Shown here: positions 47,861 through 59,805 of the stretch, piece by piece
Numbering within the stretch: the first letter of the stretch is position 1
Layout of the letters: each line of letters starts with the position of its first letter
Assembly: GCF_033118175.1 (NCBI RefSeq)
Contig: NC_083698.1
Span: 69,285,001-69,349,000 of the forward strand
Direction of reading: 5' to 3'
DNA: 64,000 nt
Source: Dama dama
Taxonomy: Eukaryota > Chordata > Mammalia > Artiodactyla > Cervidae
Made by a program: the position numbers and the translations under genes
The notes under the pieces: generated by a model
The model's input: only the letters and a program-made list of their open reading frames with translations
Databases searched by the model: none
What the model was told of the DNA's origin: nothing

Positions 47861-48984
47861 CTCCCCTGCCTCGACTCCCTCAGGAGGAATTCAAGAGCCT
47901 GAGAATTTCTTTGCTAAGGGTGTGTTTACATGAGGCGGGTATTTCTTAACTGTATTGTACTGTTAGATTCCCAAACTTTTGTTCCTGTCCTCTTTCTGTT
48001 TTTTGGGGGTTCTCTTTTCTGGACAGCCTTATTCAGCTTCCTGTCCTTACTGATCGCCCTTGTGCAGAAGACCAGCAGTGATCTACCTTTAGCCCTGATC
48101 TTTCTTGACAGCTCTTGGCCCATATTTCTAATTGCCTGTGGATATCTCACGTTTGATATCCTGTCAACACTTCTAAATAGGAGCGCCAGACTGAACTGAT
48201 AGTTTTTCCTTTCAGACCTGTGCCACTTTTTCCTTGACTGTATGTCAATTTAACCAACTGGCCTGGGAAGTTTGGGATTTTATTTGATTTCTCTGTCCTT
48301 GACAGTCCATCAGTCACAAAGTCACAGTGAACCCACTCCTGAAAATTTTTCACTTCCATTCTATCCTTTCAATTTCCTTGATCCTCACCATGCCTCACAC
48401 CTTGTCATGTTCTGTCATAATTGTGGGAGTGGGCTTTTCCCTGATTTCTCTGACCCTTTGCTTTCCCTTTTCAATCCATTCTTCACTCAGCTATGAGAGT
48501 TGTCACAGTCTCAAGACTGTCATTTTCTTTTTGGAAAACTTCACTGACTATTTCTTTTAGATTACAGTCTAAAACATCAGTAGTCATATTTATGTCCCAA
48601 TTTGGCCCAGAGCTACTTTTTATATTAAATAAATATTTAAAAAATTAACATGAACTATTTCAACCATGTAGGCTAAGTATAAAGATTATACAACAGAAAT
48701 TAATACACCAGCTACTTATAATTAGCATTTGTTGATATTTTCCATATTTGTTTCATATTTTTATTTGCATATTTAAAAGTAAAGTCTAAAATGCTGTTTC
48801 CTCAACCCCTTTCCCTCTGTCCTTGGTATGTATCTACCTCATTTACCCTTTCCTTTCTCATCCCATGTTCTTGTGGCTGTGACATGAAAGAGGACTGGGA
48901 TTTGGGGATGGAGAAGATCTCAGCAGATACAGCTTCTCTCAGGATAAGACTTCCATGTTAACGTCACTGACAGATGAGGAATAA
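47861..48984. other. Unassigned DNA
   Basis: Open frames on both strands (47930-48199 +, 89 codons; 48327-48560 +, 77 codons; 47926-48150 -, 74 codons) overlap one another and show no family features, so none is called as a gene. C/T-rich bias near 48300-48500. Confidence 0.4.
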
Positions 48985-49165
48985 GCAGTATGACAAAGTG
49001 ATTTCTAATCATGGCTATGACACTTGTAAACAAGGTACTCAACTTCTATAAAACTCAGTTTTCTCATATGTAGACTGAATGTCACCATACCTACCTCAAG
49101 GATCATTGTGATGTTTAAGTGAGATAATGTATGTGGCATGCCCAAATCAGAGCCTGGCATCGATA
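48985..49165 (+). repeat. MIR: MIR SINE
   Basis: 'aacttctataaaactcagtt', 'gatcattgtgatgtttaagt' and 'cagagcctggcat' follow the MIR order. Confidence 0.65.
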
Positions 49166-49432
49166 TATCAGTTCAGAATTGTAATCAACCATAATGCACT
49201 AAACGCCACAGGGCTCTTCATTCCTTGCAGGAGCACTGCAGCTGGAATGTGCAAGTGCTATAAATGTGGCCCCAGGGATTTTTAGACAATTATGATGAAA
49301 TATGGACTGTTTGAATTTGATTTGAACTTGAAGCTAGCAAATACTAAAGTAACCAAATCCCTCTCCCTTTAGCCTGGCCCTCTCCAGCAGCCTCTGTGTT
49401 AGCCCAGGTTAAAGTGCATAACCTTGTATTAA

Positions 49433-49653
49433 GGGGGCTTCCCTGGTGGCTCAGACAGTAAAGAATCTGCCTGCAATGCAGGAGACGCGGGTTCGACCCC
49501 TGGATCAGGAAGATCCCCCGGAGAAGGAAATGGCTACCCACTTCAGTAATCTTGCCTGTAGAATCCCATGGACAGAGGAGCCTGGTGGGCTATAGTCCAT
49601 GCAGTAGAATGGAGTAGGACATGACTGAGTGACTAACACTTTCACTTTTCACT
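49433..49653 (+). repeat. Bov-tA: Bov-tA SINE with TSD
   Basis: Full forward SINE ('cttccctggtggctcagaca', tail 'tgactaacactttcac'). Flanked by 'ttgtattaa' at 49424-49432 and 49654-49662. Confidence 0.94.
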
Positions 49654-49672
49654 TTGTATTAACATACGTGTG

Positions 49673-49718
49673 TGCATGCTAAGTTGTTTCAATCCTGTCG
49701 GACTCTCTGTGATCCTAA
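49673..49718 (-). repeat. Bov-tA: Short BovA SINE scrap, antisense
   Basis: 'gcatgctaagttgtttcaat' and 'cggactctctgtgatcc' match only the 3' part of a reverse SINE. Confidence 0.7.
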
Positions 49719-49790
49719 GGTGGTCATTGCTAATTGTCCCCAGGGAAATCACTGCTTCAGTAAAGGTCTTGCCTCTTGCTACAGGAACAA

Positions 49791-49802
49791 CCCCCCCCCC
49801 CC
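49791..49802. repeat. C12 homopolymer
   Basis: Twelve consecutive C. Confidence 0.9.
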
Positions 49803-49898
49803 ATTTCATTCCATTTATATATGTATTTGGGCCAACAAATAGTTAAATGGGTTCCTAGCATATCTTTGGTTTGAGTGATGTTTAAGTGACTTCCTGAA

Positions 49899-50018
49899 AT
49901 GGGGAATCGGGTGGAGAGGGAGGTGGGAGCGGGGATCGGGATGGGGAATACGTGTAAATCCATGGCTGATTCATATCAATGTATGACAAAACCCACTGGA
50001 AAAAAAAAAAAAAAAGAA
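49899..50018 (+). mobile_element. L1: Very short L1_BT 3' end with poly(A)
   Basis: Sense-strand end of the L1_BT 3'UTR ('ggtggagagggaggtgggag', 'ccatggctgattcatatcaa') with a poly(A) tail. Only about 100 bp before the tail. A TSD of at most 5-6 bp ('gaaat') is visible. Confidence 0.9.
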
Positions 50019-51499
50019 ATCAATGTTATATCTGTCACAGAAGCAAAAAAGAAACCCTGTATATATGAATGATTACATTCCTTGCCCAAGGCATGAGTCC
50101 CTCAGTGCTCCAGAAAAGTCCACCAATCCCTGCAGTATCCCTGACTACTGCATTTAACATCCAGGTCATAGAGTTACGGAAAGATATGTAGACTTGGGGA
50201 CAGACAGAAAGTGGGTTGCCTATACATCTGAGGAAGTTCTTGTGTCTTGCTTACTCCTGCTGTTCATTTTGTGCTCCTGAAGCCTGGCACTCTAACGCCC
50301 CTACCTACTGACAGGAGCTGATTAACTTGTGTACAGCTAAAACATATGTCCTGTTCAGAACCTCTCATCTTTGATGATTGGGTAAAGTCCTTCAGGGATA
50401 ATATAATATCCCATTTAATACAGGAATTAGGAACAACCCTTTCTTGTTCTGATATTGAAACTAAGTCTTATTTGAAGGGCGATAGAATTTTTAGTTCCAA
50501 GTATCAAAACATCATTATATAAAAACCCCAACATTTTACATTTTAAAGAAAGAATGATGTAAATGTTTCTTTGTGATTTTGGAAATGCTTAAAAATATAT
50601 TGACAAGGTCAATTCCCAAATAACATTTTACTAACTGAAAAGTCCGATGACAGAGAGCTTAGGAAAGGGCAGAAATAGTGATTGGATTCTTCATATTTGC
50701 CTACCATTGAGAATAATTTAGGTTGAGGAAATACATTTTTAGGTTTATATTTTTAGAAATAATTTAAGGAAATACACAATTCACATATATTAATGAATGT
50801 ATGAATTCAATTTATATTGAATAATTGTCATCAAGGTTTTGTACCCATGAAAAAGCTGGGTTGGAAAACATGGGTTGATGTTACCATTGTTTATAATGAA
50901 GGGAGGAAATATAGTTGAGTAGGATGAATGCCAGGGGGTTGAAACAGTGCTTAGTTTAAGAATAATGAGTCAACTATTAAAACTTGAATGTGGCACAGAA
51001 TTGTGGTTTAGCCGTACTTCAATAAAAAATAAATGTAAAAAATTAATAATTTATTAGTTGACTCTTTTATTAACTTCTCCGTCTAAATAATATGTGTATA
51101 TTGCTATGTTATTATTTTAAAAATTTTAGGCTTTATCTTTTGATTTTTCCCTTAAGGATTTACCAAATTCTCTCATTTTGCCACTATTCACATACACACC
51201 TCCCTCTCCTCCAGTGTCCCAGTATTATTTTTAATCATCATTTTGGTTATATTAATGTTCGTATTTATCTTCCTAAATATGCAAATTAAGATAAGCCATG
51301 TAGTAAACTATAATTACATTATTTCTTGCTTAATTGAAGATTATATTGTTTTTTCTTTATCTAAAAATATATTGATTACTAATATAATCTCACCTATTCA
51401 GTAGTATTAGTAATTCTATTGTTTTTGCTTGAGTTTTGGATAAGGTATTTATCAATAATTTAATCTCAGACTCTCTTCCAGATAGCTAAATCTCTTTTC
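50019..51499. other. Unassigned AT-rich DNA
   Basis: A scrap near 51020-51050 ('gtacttcaataaaaaataaa') could be the 3' end of an old L1. Otherwise nothing. Confidence 0.4.
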
Positions 51500-52230
51500 A
51501 AGGTGTTCATTCCTTTCAGGTATTATATCAGTAACATATGTTCTTCACAGAGCATTATGACCTGCTTCTACCTAGACTGCTTGCCCTCTATACATACAGT
51601 TAAATTTCTGAGACTTTTCATGTCTGAAAATGACATCACTTTATCCTCACATTTGACTAATAGTTTGGATGGATATACTGTTCTAGATTGGACAACATTT
51701 TCCTTCATGTTGAAATCGTTTATTTTCAAGTATCTATAGTTGCTGTTGAGAAATCTTAGAATATAATTTTTGAGATTTTATGGCCCTTTGCTTCCCTTCC
51801 TGTAGGCTTGTAGTGTCTTTTCTTTATCCTTAGTGTTCTAAATGTTCTCCGGTTTCTTTTTGAGTTAATAATCTGTTTACTCAGTTTGTTTCTTTTAGTA
51901 TGAAAAATCACGTCTTTCAGTAACAGAGAATTTTCTAAAAGTATTTCTCTGATGATTTCTGCTTCTATATCTGTTCTGTTTTCTGTAACTATTACTATTT
52001 CAGATATTAGACTTCCTTCATTGCTCCTCTATTTTTTATCTTTTTCCTTGTCCTATTTTTAATTACTTTGTGTTTTGTTATACTTTCAGGAGGAATTCAA
52101 CAACTTCATCTTTCAGCATTCTCCAATTGACTTTTCACTTTCTGCTATCATACTTTAAATTTCCAAATATTCTCCATTTTTTCCCAGAATGTTTCTTTTT
52201 TATAGCATTCTGTTCTTATTCATGAGTGCA
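51500..52230 (-). repeat. Probable old L1M fragment
   Basis: 'tttggatggatatactgttc', 'gttgctgttgagaaatctta' and 'ctttctgctatcatacttta' follow an interspersed pattern I associate with antisense L1M; similar in kind to 17640-17900. Very diverged. Confidence 0.35.
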
Positions 52231-52999
52231 AGATCTTTTACTACCCTCTGGAAAATGCTAATATATTGTTGATAAATTTCTGAAGTTTATCTCTATGCAC
52301 AGTCTTTGCTATCTTCATGCTGCTTTTTTCAGCAAGTTGTTTTAATCCTTGTTTTTCATAGTAGAAATTTTATATCTATGGTACTTGGTGGTGCTTGATT
52401 ACATGTTCATATAAAATTACAGGACATTTAAACATATATTAATAGTTGTTCTAGTCTCATGGACTAGTTTAGACAATTGTGAATTTCTCCATAGGATGGT
52501 TCTACATTTCCATTTTAAGAAGTTCCTGCTATCAGTGTCTTTGGGTCTCTTCTCTGATCTTGTTGGATTCTCCAGTTATCTTTCTAAAATCTCATCTGAA
52601 GTGTTTGGGTAGCCAAATTGAGGAAGAAAATTTGGAGCCTAATTGGGAGCCAGGGTATTAATCTTTCCTTAATTTCTTTGTTTACCCTTGTATACTATAA
52701 GTGATACAGCTTTTAAGTGAGGTTCTATGATTTATGCAAATCCCTGATCTTTTCCCTGAGCTGGAATGGGGCTGCCAACTGGTTACTTGGAATAAGCAGA
52801 TGGGATCTTAAAGTCCAAATGGTTCTTTAACAGATTTTTCAACCTTTAATCCTATTTTTGGTTATCACCACCTCTACTATCAGATCCATTTCGTTTTTCT
52901 GTATACATCCATTTCTTCATAGTTTACCCCAATGTCAGATTAGGATTCAGTTTTCTTTGATTTTCTAAATCAATAAACATCTCTCCACCAGATTTTTAG
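52231..52999. other. Unassigned DNA
   Basis: No recognisable coding or repeat signal; a 60-codon frame at 52479-52661 has no motif. Confidence 0.4.
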
Positions 53000-53053
53000 T
53001 GTATATGTGTGTGTGCGTGTGTGTGTGTGTGTGTGTTGTGTGTGTGTGTGTGT
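53000..53053. repeat. (TG)n microsatellite
   Basis: Nearly pure TG for about 50 bp, ending at the 3' end of the reverse SINE. Confidence 0.93.
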
Positions 53054-53252
53054 TCTGTCATACAGTCCTTTCTGACTCTTCACAAACCTATAACTATAGC
53101 CTGCCGGGGACCTCTATCCATGGAATTTTCCAGGCAAGAATACTGGAGTGGGTTACTATTTCTCCTCCAGGGATTCTTCCCAAGCCAGAGCTCCAACCCG
53201 TGTCTCCCTACCTCCTGTGTTGGCAGGCAGATTCTTTACTGCTGAGCCACAC
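53054..53252 (-). repeat. Bov-tA: Bov-tA SINE, antisense
   Basis: Reverse SINE ('ggcaagaatactggagtggg', 'ggcagattctttactgctga'), diverged at its 3' end where the TG repeat begins. The 78-91-codon frames across it are not genes. Confidence 0.9.
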
Positions 53253-53947
53253 GTATGTACATGTACGTATATAATTAGATTCATTACAGTATCAGTCCTG
53301 GTTCCATCAGGGGTTAGATGAGTTACTCAAATTAGAATATTTTGAACAGAGTTTAATAAAAGGCTCTCATATTCACAAATATAAGAAGAATAGAGATATA
53401 CCAAGAGAAATCAGGCAGTAGGCTAGAGTTAGTAACAAGAAGATTTTACTATTCCTAGGCCTCAAGGTGTGAACAGAGGGCATGATTACCTGTACCTTGA
53501 GATAGAGATAGCTGCATATGAGAGGGCTGCTTGACATAAACTGGATTCAGGTTGGATACATACAGCCAGCTCATGGCAAGCCGGTAGGATAGAACTAGGG
53601 GAATAAGCACTGTGACCAATTCTGTTTCGTCCTTCATCTCGTGGTGGTGTTCATGTTTGGTTAAGTTCACAGAGAAAATGTTAATGCAGCTGATCCTGGT
53701 TAGTGAGTCATTTGCACAGAACAAACTGAAAAAGAACAGACATGGATCTGTAGAGGAAAATGAACGTTAATCCTAATTGATTCTGAGATTCTGTTGTCAA
53801 CATCATTTATTTTAAGAAAAGGTAAAGTTGAAGGGATGTAAACTGCAAACAGTTGAGAGGTAAGGAATAACTAAATATTATTCAAGACATTTGGAAAAAC
53901 ATAAAATGAAGTGTTAGGTTTAATTATACACTTTAATTCTTTGTAAC
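53253..53947. other. Unassigned DNA
   Basis: An 89-codon minus-strand frame (53455-53724) has no recognisable features. Confidence 0.45.
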
Positions 53948-53955
53948 CTCACAAA

Positions 53956-54428
53956 CTTGCCAACAAAGGTCCGTCTAGTCAAGACTATGGTTTTTCCAGT
54001 AGTCATGTATGGATGTGAGAGTTGGACTATAAAGAAAGCTGAGCACCGAAGAATTGATGCTTTTGAACTGTGGTGTTGGAGAAGACTCTTAAGAATCCCT
54101 TGAACTGCAACGAGATCCAACCAGTCCATCCTAAAGGAGACCAGTCCTGAGTGTTCATTGGAAAGATTGACACTGAAACTGAAACTCTAGTACTTGGCCA
54201 CCTGATGTGAAGAACTGACTCATTGGAAGAGACCCTGATGCTGGAAAAGATTGAAGGTGGGAGGAGAAGGGGACAATGGAGGATGAGATGGTTGGATGGC
54301 ATCACTGACTTAATGGACATGAGTTTGGGTAAACTCTGGGAGTTGGTGATGGACAGGGAGGCCTGGCATGCTGCAGTCTATGGGGTCGCAAAGATCAGAC
54401 ACAACCGAGCGACTGAACTGAACTGAAA
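53956..54428 (+). mobile_element. BovB: BovB LINE 3' fragment with 8-bp TSD, copy G
   Basis: From 'cttgccaacaaaggtccgtc' to 'gcgactgaactgaactgaa'. Flanked by 'ctcacaaa' at 53948-53955 and 54429-54436. It covers the RT C-terminus. The CGA codon lost in copies C, E and F is still CGA here (about 54045). Confidence 0.92.
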
Positions 54429-54436
54429 CTCACAAA

Positions 54437-55030
54437 AATGATGAACTTGACTCACCAATTTATATACACATATTTAATGTGATTTGATTCTTGCAGTTTC
54501 TGCATAAAATTGCTCCCAGTTGGATTTCACCTCAATATCTTTCATGTTTACATTTAACAAAGATGACTTGCAACTATTATTTCATGAATGACACCTATAG
54601 AATAAATTCTATTCACATAATTTGCATTTCAAAATAATATGGTGAAACTATTTCCACTCAAAACTACAGTGAATATAGCAGTTAATCTTGAAATTCTATT
54701 TCAAAACTAATCAGAATAGACTTTGCAATTTCAAATTCAATTACAAAGGCAATGCAATGATCTTTTATAGTAATCTTGGTTTTATTGAAAGTATTTCAGA
54801 GGGATCTAATTATAAGTAGAATATTCTCCACATTGTGTTTCTCCATTTTCTTCTAATCCTAGAAAAGGCCATACAAATTTTGAAGACAATGTTAATTATA
54901 CACAAGGGAGTTCAAACGTTTAAAAAAATGAAGGGAAAAATTCTTCTAGAAGGTATTCAGTCCATTAACAAATAGAGACTTTTTTCTCCCAATATGATTG
55001 GTCATTGAAACCATTTCTAAACATCTGGAA
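54437..55030. other. Unassigned AT-rich DNA
   Basis: Spacer between BovB copies G and H; nothing recognised. Confidence 0.5.
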
Positions 55031-55517
55031 AAGTACAGACATTACTTTGCTGACAAATGTCCATCTAGTCAAAGCTGTGGTTTTTCCAGTGGTCATATAT
55101 GAATGAGACTGTTGGACCATAAAGAAAGCTGAGTGCCAAAGAATTGATGCTTTTGAACTGTGGTGTTGGAGAAGACTCTTGAGAGTCCATTGGACTGCAA
55201 GGAGATCAAACAAGTGCATCCTAAAGGGAATCAGTCCTGAATATTCATTGGAAGGACTAATGCTAAAGCTGAAACTGCAATAATTTGACCACCTGATGTG
55301 AAGAACTGACTCATTGGAAAAGAACCTGATGCTAGGAAATATTGAAGGCAGGAGGAGAAGGGGACGACAGAGGATGAGATGCCTGGATGGCATCACTGAC
55401 TTGATGGACATGAGTTTGAACAAACTCCGGGAGATAGTGAAGGACGGGGAAGTCTGGCATGCTGCAGTCCATGGGATTGCAAAGAGTGGGACAGGAGTTA
55501 GCAACTGAACAACAACA
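55031..55517 (+). mobile_element. BovB: BovB LINE 3' fragment, copy H
   Basis: From 'aagtacagacattactttgc' to 'gcaactgaacaacaacaac'. The usual 3' 'ctgaactgaa' tandem is replaced by an AAC repeat. It abuts the 3' end of the next L1. 5'-truncated; the frame is broken. Confidence 0.9.
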
Positions 55518-55523
55518 ACCACA

Positions 55524-55800
55524 AAATAGTTGATTTACAATGTTGTGATAATTTCATGTATACAGCAAAGTGAATCAGTTATACAATACACACATCCTCT
55601 CTTTTTCACATTCTTTCCCATACAGGCCATTACAGAGTCATAAGTAGACTTCCCTCTGCTATGCAATAGGTTCTTATTAGCCATCTATTTTGTATATAGT
55701 AATGTATTTATGTCAATCTCAGTCTTTCAATTTATCCCTCCCCACCCCTTTGCCGCTTGATAACCATAAGTTTATTTACTTTATCTGTAAATCTATTTCC
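55524..55800 (-). mobile_element. L1: Older L1 3'UTR, part 1, antisense
   Basis: 'agttgatttacaatgttgtg', 'tacagcaaagtgaatcagtt' and 'ttaccctcccc'-like sequence belong to an old ruminant L1 3'UTR. It is interrupted at 55800 and resumes at about 58114. Confidence 0.75.
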
Positions 55801-55938
55801 CCTGGAGGAGGGCACAGCAACCCACTCCAGTATTTTTGCCTAGAGAATCCCATGGATAGAGGAGCCTAATGGGCTATAGTACATGGGGTAGCAAAGAGTG
55901 GGACAGGACTGAGAAACTAAAACTTTTACTTTCACTTT
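55801..55938 (+). repeat. Bov-tA: Bov-tA SINE, 5'-truncated
   Basis: Begins inside the body ('cctggaggagggcacagcaa') without a tRNA-like head. It ends 'ttttactttcacttttcag', tail-to-tail against BovB copy I. Confidence 0.88.
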
Positions 55939-58112
55939 TCAGTTCAGTTCGGTTCAGTTGCTCAGTCGTGTCCGACACTTTGCGACCCCATGAACCGCAG
56001 CACGCCAGGCCTCCCTGTTCATCAACAACTCCTGGAGTTTACTCAAACTCATGTCCATCAAGTTGGTGATGCCATCCAGTCATCTCATCCTCTGTCGTCA
56101 CCTTCTCCTCCTGCCCCCAGTCCCTCCCAGCATCAGGGTCTTTTCCAATGAGTCAACTCTTTGCATGAGGTGGCCAGAGTATTGGAGTTTCAGCTTCAGC
56201 ATCAGTCCTTCAAATTAACACCCAGGACTGATCTCCTTTAGGATGGACTGGTTGGATCTCCTTGCAGTCCAAGGGACTCTCAAGAGTCTTCTTCAACACC
56301 ACACTTCAAAAGCATCAATTCTTTAGCCCTCAGCTTTCTTTATATTCCAACTCTCACATCCATACACGACTACTGGAAAAACCATAGCCTTGACTAGACA
56401 GACCTTTGTTGGCAAAGTAATGTCTCTGCTTTTTAATATGCTGTCTAGGTTGGTCATAACTTTCCTTCCAAGGAGTAAGCGTCTTTTAATTTCATGGCTG
56501 CAATCACTATATGCAGTGATTTTGAAGCCCCAAAAAGTAAAGTCTGACACTGTTTCCACTGTTTCCCCATCTATTTGCCATGAAGTGATGGGACCAGATG
56601 CCATGATCTTAGTTTTCTGAATGTTGAGTTTTAAGCCAACTTTGTCACTCTCCTCTTTCAATTTCATCAAGAAGCTCTTTAGTTCTTCACTTTCTGCCAT
56701 AAAGGTGATGTCATCTGTGTACCTGAGGTTTTTTATATTTCTCCTGTCAAACTTGATTCCAGCTTGTGCTTCATCCAGCTCAGTGTTTCTCATCATGTAC
56801 TCTCCATAGAAGTTAAATAAGCAGGGTGACAATATACAGCCTTGACGTACTCCTTTCCCTATTTGGAACCAGTCTGTTCCATGTCCAGCTCTAATTGTTT
56901 CTTCCTCATCTGCATATAGGTTTATCAAGAGGCAGGTCAGGTGGTCTGGTATTCCCATCTCTTTCAGAATTTTCTACAGTTTATTGTGATCCACATGGTC
57001 AAAGGCTTTGGCATAGTCAATAAAGCAGAAATAGATGTTTTTCTGGAACTCTCTTGCTTTTTTGATGATCCAGCAGATCACTGGTTGTTGCCAATTTGAT
57101 CACTGGTTCCTCTGCCTTTTCTAAAACCAGCTTGAACATCTGGAAACTCACAGTTCATGTATTGCTGAAGCCTGGCTTGGAGAATTTTGTGCATTACTTT
57201 ACTAGTGTGTGAGATGTGTGCAATTGTGTGGTAGTTTGAGCATTCTTTGGCATTGCCTTTCTTTGGGATTGGAATGAAAACTGACGTTTTCCAGTCCTGT
57301 GGCCACTGCTGAGTTTTCCCAATTTGCTGGCATGTTTAGTGCAGCACTTTCACAGCATCACATTTGAGGATTTCAAATAGCTCAACTGGAATTCCATTAC
57401 CTCCACTAGCTTTGTTCATAGTGATACTTCCTAAGGCCCACTTGATTTTACATTCCAGGATGTCTGGCTCTCAGTGAGTGGTCACACCATCATGATTATC
57501 TGGGTTGTGAGGATCTTTTTTGTACAGTCCTTCTGTGTATTCTTGCCACCTCTTCTTAATATCTTCTCCTTCTGTTAGGTCCCTATCATTTCTGTCCTTT
57601 ATTGAGCCCATCTTTGCATGAAATGTTCCCTTGGTATCTCTAGTTTTCTTGAAGATATTTCTAGTTTTTCCCCTTCTATTGTTTTCCTCTATTTCTTTGC
57701 ATTGATCACTGATGAAGGCTTTCTTATCTCTCCTTGCTATTTGGAACTCTGCATTCAAATGAGTATATCTTTCCTTATTTCCTTTGCTTTTCACTTCTCT
57801 TCTTTTCACAGCTATTTGTAGGGCCTCCTCAGACAGCCACTTTAGTTTTTTGCATTTCTTTTCCATGGGGATGGTCTTGATCCCTGTCTCCTATACAATG
57901 TCATGAACCTCCATCCATAGTTCTTCAGGCACTCTGTCTATCAGATCTAGTTCCTTAAATCTATTTCTCACTTCCACTATATAATCATAAGGGATTTGAT
58001 TTAGGTCATACCTGAATTGTCTAGCAGTTTTCCCCAGTTTCTTCATTTAAGTCTGAATTTGGCAGTAAGTAGCTCATGATCTGAGCCACAGTCAGCTCCT
58101 GGTCTTGTTCTG
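55939..58112 (-). mobile_element. BovB: BovB LINE, 5'-truncated, copy I
   Basis: The 3' terminus ('cagttcagttcggttcagtt') is at 55939. RT, linker and the endonuclease C-terminal end run to about 58112, with the Ser-Asp-His motif near 58078-58086. It lies within the old L1 3'UTR (55524-55800, 58114-58255). The 'ctatttcc' before the SINE and 'ctatatttc' after BovB may be a decayed TSD. Confidence 0.93.
56323..57866 (-). pseudogene. BovB RT ORF, decayed, YADD altered to YTDD (copy I)
   Basis: The C-terminal open piece (56958-56323) contains NLRYTDDITFMAE: the alanine of the catalytic YADD is threonine. It ends at a TAA in KKAEG where copies B and G have CGA. Upstream, in phase, a TAG at 56976-56974 occupies the same Trp position as in copy B. 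Between about 57075 and 57095 there is a short duplication ('cactggttgttgccaatttg' region) that breaks the RT frame. The linker piece (57866-57471) is open and Lys/Arg-rich. No product is possible. Confidence 0.88.
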
Positions 58113-58113
58113 G

Positions 58114-58255
58114 TAACTATATTTCTGATTGTAGATAAGTTTATTTGTACTTTCTTTTTAGATTCCACACATAAGTTATATCGTATGATATTTGTCTTTC
58201 TCTCTTTGACTTAAGTCACTTAGTGTAAAACCTTTAGGCCCATCCATGTTTTTTT
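58114..58255 (-). mobile_element. L1: Older L1, part 2, antisense
   Basis: Resumes the L1 after the SINE/BovB insertion: 'agataagtttatttgtactt', 'agattccacacataagttat', 'ggcccatccatg'. Confidence 0.7.
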
Positions 58256-59249
58256 CCTGGACTTGTTTTTAACATTGGAAAGGGTTGAGTATATTTGTGC
58301 GCCATGCACAAGGAGCAGGGAAAGAGGGGCTTTTTGAAAATACAGCAGAAATGGGATACAGAGTAGAACAGAGTCTTTGTTCTAGAGAAAGGAGAGCAGA
58401 TGGGACTGAGGTCACAGGTGCAGGGACTGGCCTGAAAGAAGACCAAAGGACATTTTCAGCTTCTGAAATTTGAAAGAAGGAATGAAACCAGATCCTGATT
58501 ATTGTCACTCAAAAAGCAAGCAGCTGAAAGCTATTCTTGATAGCTTCAATTTCTCTCTGCAACAGAAACAAAGTCATCAGTGGGGAAAAGCTGGAGAGTG
58601 GGGAGGGGTTGGGGTGGCCCTTGAGAAAGAGAAGAACTCTGTGTATGGCTACTGTGAGGACAGGGGAGAGGTCCAGCTAGAGAAGGACCGAAGGGTTTGC
58701 ATGGGTCCCCCCTGGATGATTGTGCACTTTTCTGCAGCCCCATTCAGCAGTCTTACATCTTCTGGTATAAATGGAAAATAGCACACTCAGATCTGTATTC
58801 TGTCTTCTTCTGTACATTTTAACAACTGAGCATGAAACATTTGAATCGGCTCATTTAAAAAGGATCATTTGATTGCCATCTTAGTTGAAGGAGATGTAAT
58901 TAGACCTTAGGTGGCTGATGCTATTTTTCTGACCTATCTGTTCTGAACATGTGTGGTGTTTAAAGTAAGTGGCCCCTTGTCTCTCCCATTATCTTGTAAA
59001 TGGCATAACTCCTGCTAGTTAACTGGATAATAGAATTCTTCCTCTCAGTTGTACTCCTTCACTGCTCTTTGCCTTGTTTATCTGTCACAACTCATGTTCA
59101 AATGACTCTACTTCCTGTATATTATTTCACACACACACACACACACAGCAATTCCAGCACATTTTGGTGACTCTCATTCAGTTTGAAATCACATTCCTGT
59201 TCTTTTTCAAAATCTCACTATTTGTAAGGATACTGCAAAAGAGGCTTAG
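58256..59249. other. Unassigned DNA with a (CA)n microsatellite
   Basis: The stretch 58290-58780 is purine-rich, with overlapping frames of 62-103 codons on both strands and no family features. A (CA)n run lies at 59129-59147. Confidence 0.45.
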
Positions 59250-59805
59250 ATAGGGTATAGCAAACTATGGTCTGTGTCCCAGTTCCAGACTGCTGCCTGA
59301 ATTGTATATGTGGCCCATGTACTGTGCTAAATCACTTCAGTTGTGTGCAACTCTTTGCAACCCCATGGACCATAGCCCACCAGGCTCCACTGTCCATGGG
59401 ATTCTCCAAGCAAGAATACTGGATTTCCTTCTTAAGGGGATCTTTCTGACCCAGGGATCAAACCCATGTCTCTTATGTCTACTGTGCTGGCAGGAGGGTT
59501 CCTTACCACTGGCACCACCTGGGAAGCCCATGAGTTGAGAATAAAGTTTGAATTGTTGAATAGTTGGAAAAAATCAAAAGTAGGATAATATTTCATGATC
59601 TGTGAAAATTATGTGAAATTCAAATTTGAGTGTCCATGAATAAAGTTTTACTGTGACATACCACACTCATTAATTTATGTATATCTATGGCTGGCTTCTC
59701 CTCACAGTGTCATTGAGAGGTTGCTAGAGAGAGAGCTGTATTACAAAAAGCCTAAAATACTCACTGTTTAGCTTTTCGACAAAAGTTTGCTCATCCCTGA
59801 TCTAG
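59250..59805. mobile_element. hAT-Charlie-type non-autonomous DNA transposon, split by a SINE
   Basis: The terminal parts look like inverted repeats: left 'agggtatagcaaactatgg', right 'aaagtttgctcatccctg'. The interior matches an element I know by 'ttggaaaaaatcaaaag', 'aaattcaaatttgagtgtcc' and 'aaaaagcctaaaatactcac'. A reverse SINE sits inside. Exact family not asserted. Confidence 0.6.
59321..59529 (-). repeat. Bov-tA: Bov-tA SINE, antisense, inside a DNA transposon
   Basis: Reverse SINE ('ctctttgcaaccccatggac', 'gcaccacctgggaagccc'). A short 'gcccatg' duplication at its ends may be the TSD. Confidence 0.92.

Noticed and set aside
58470..58781. 103-codon frame in a purine-rich stretch
   Set aside because: The opposite strand is also open here (58546-58743), and no family is recognisable; composition explains both.
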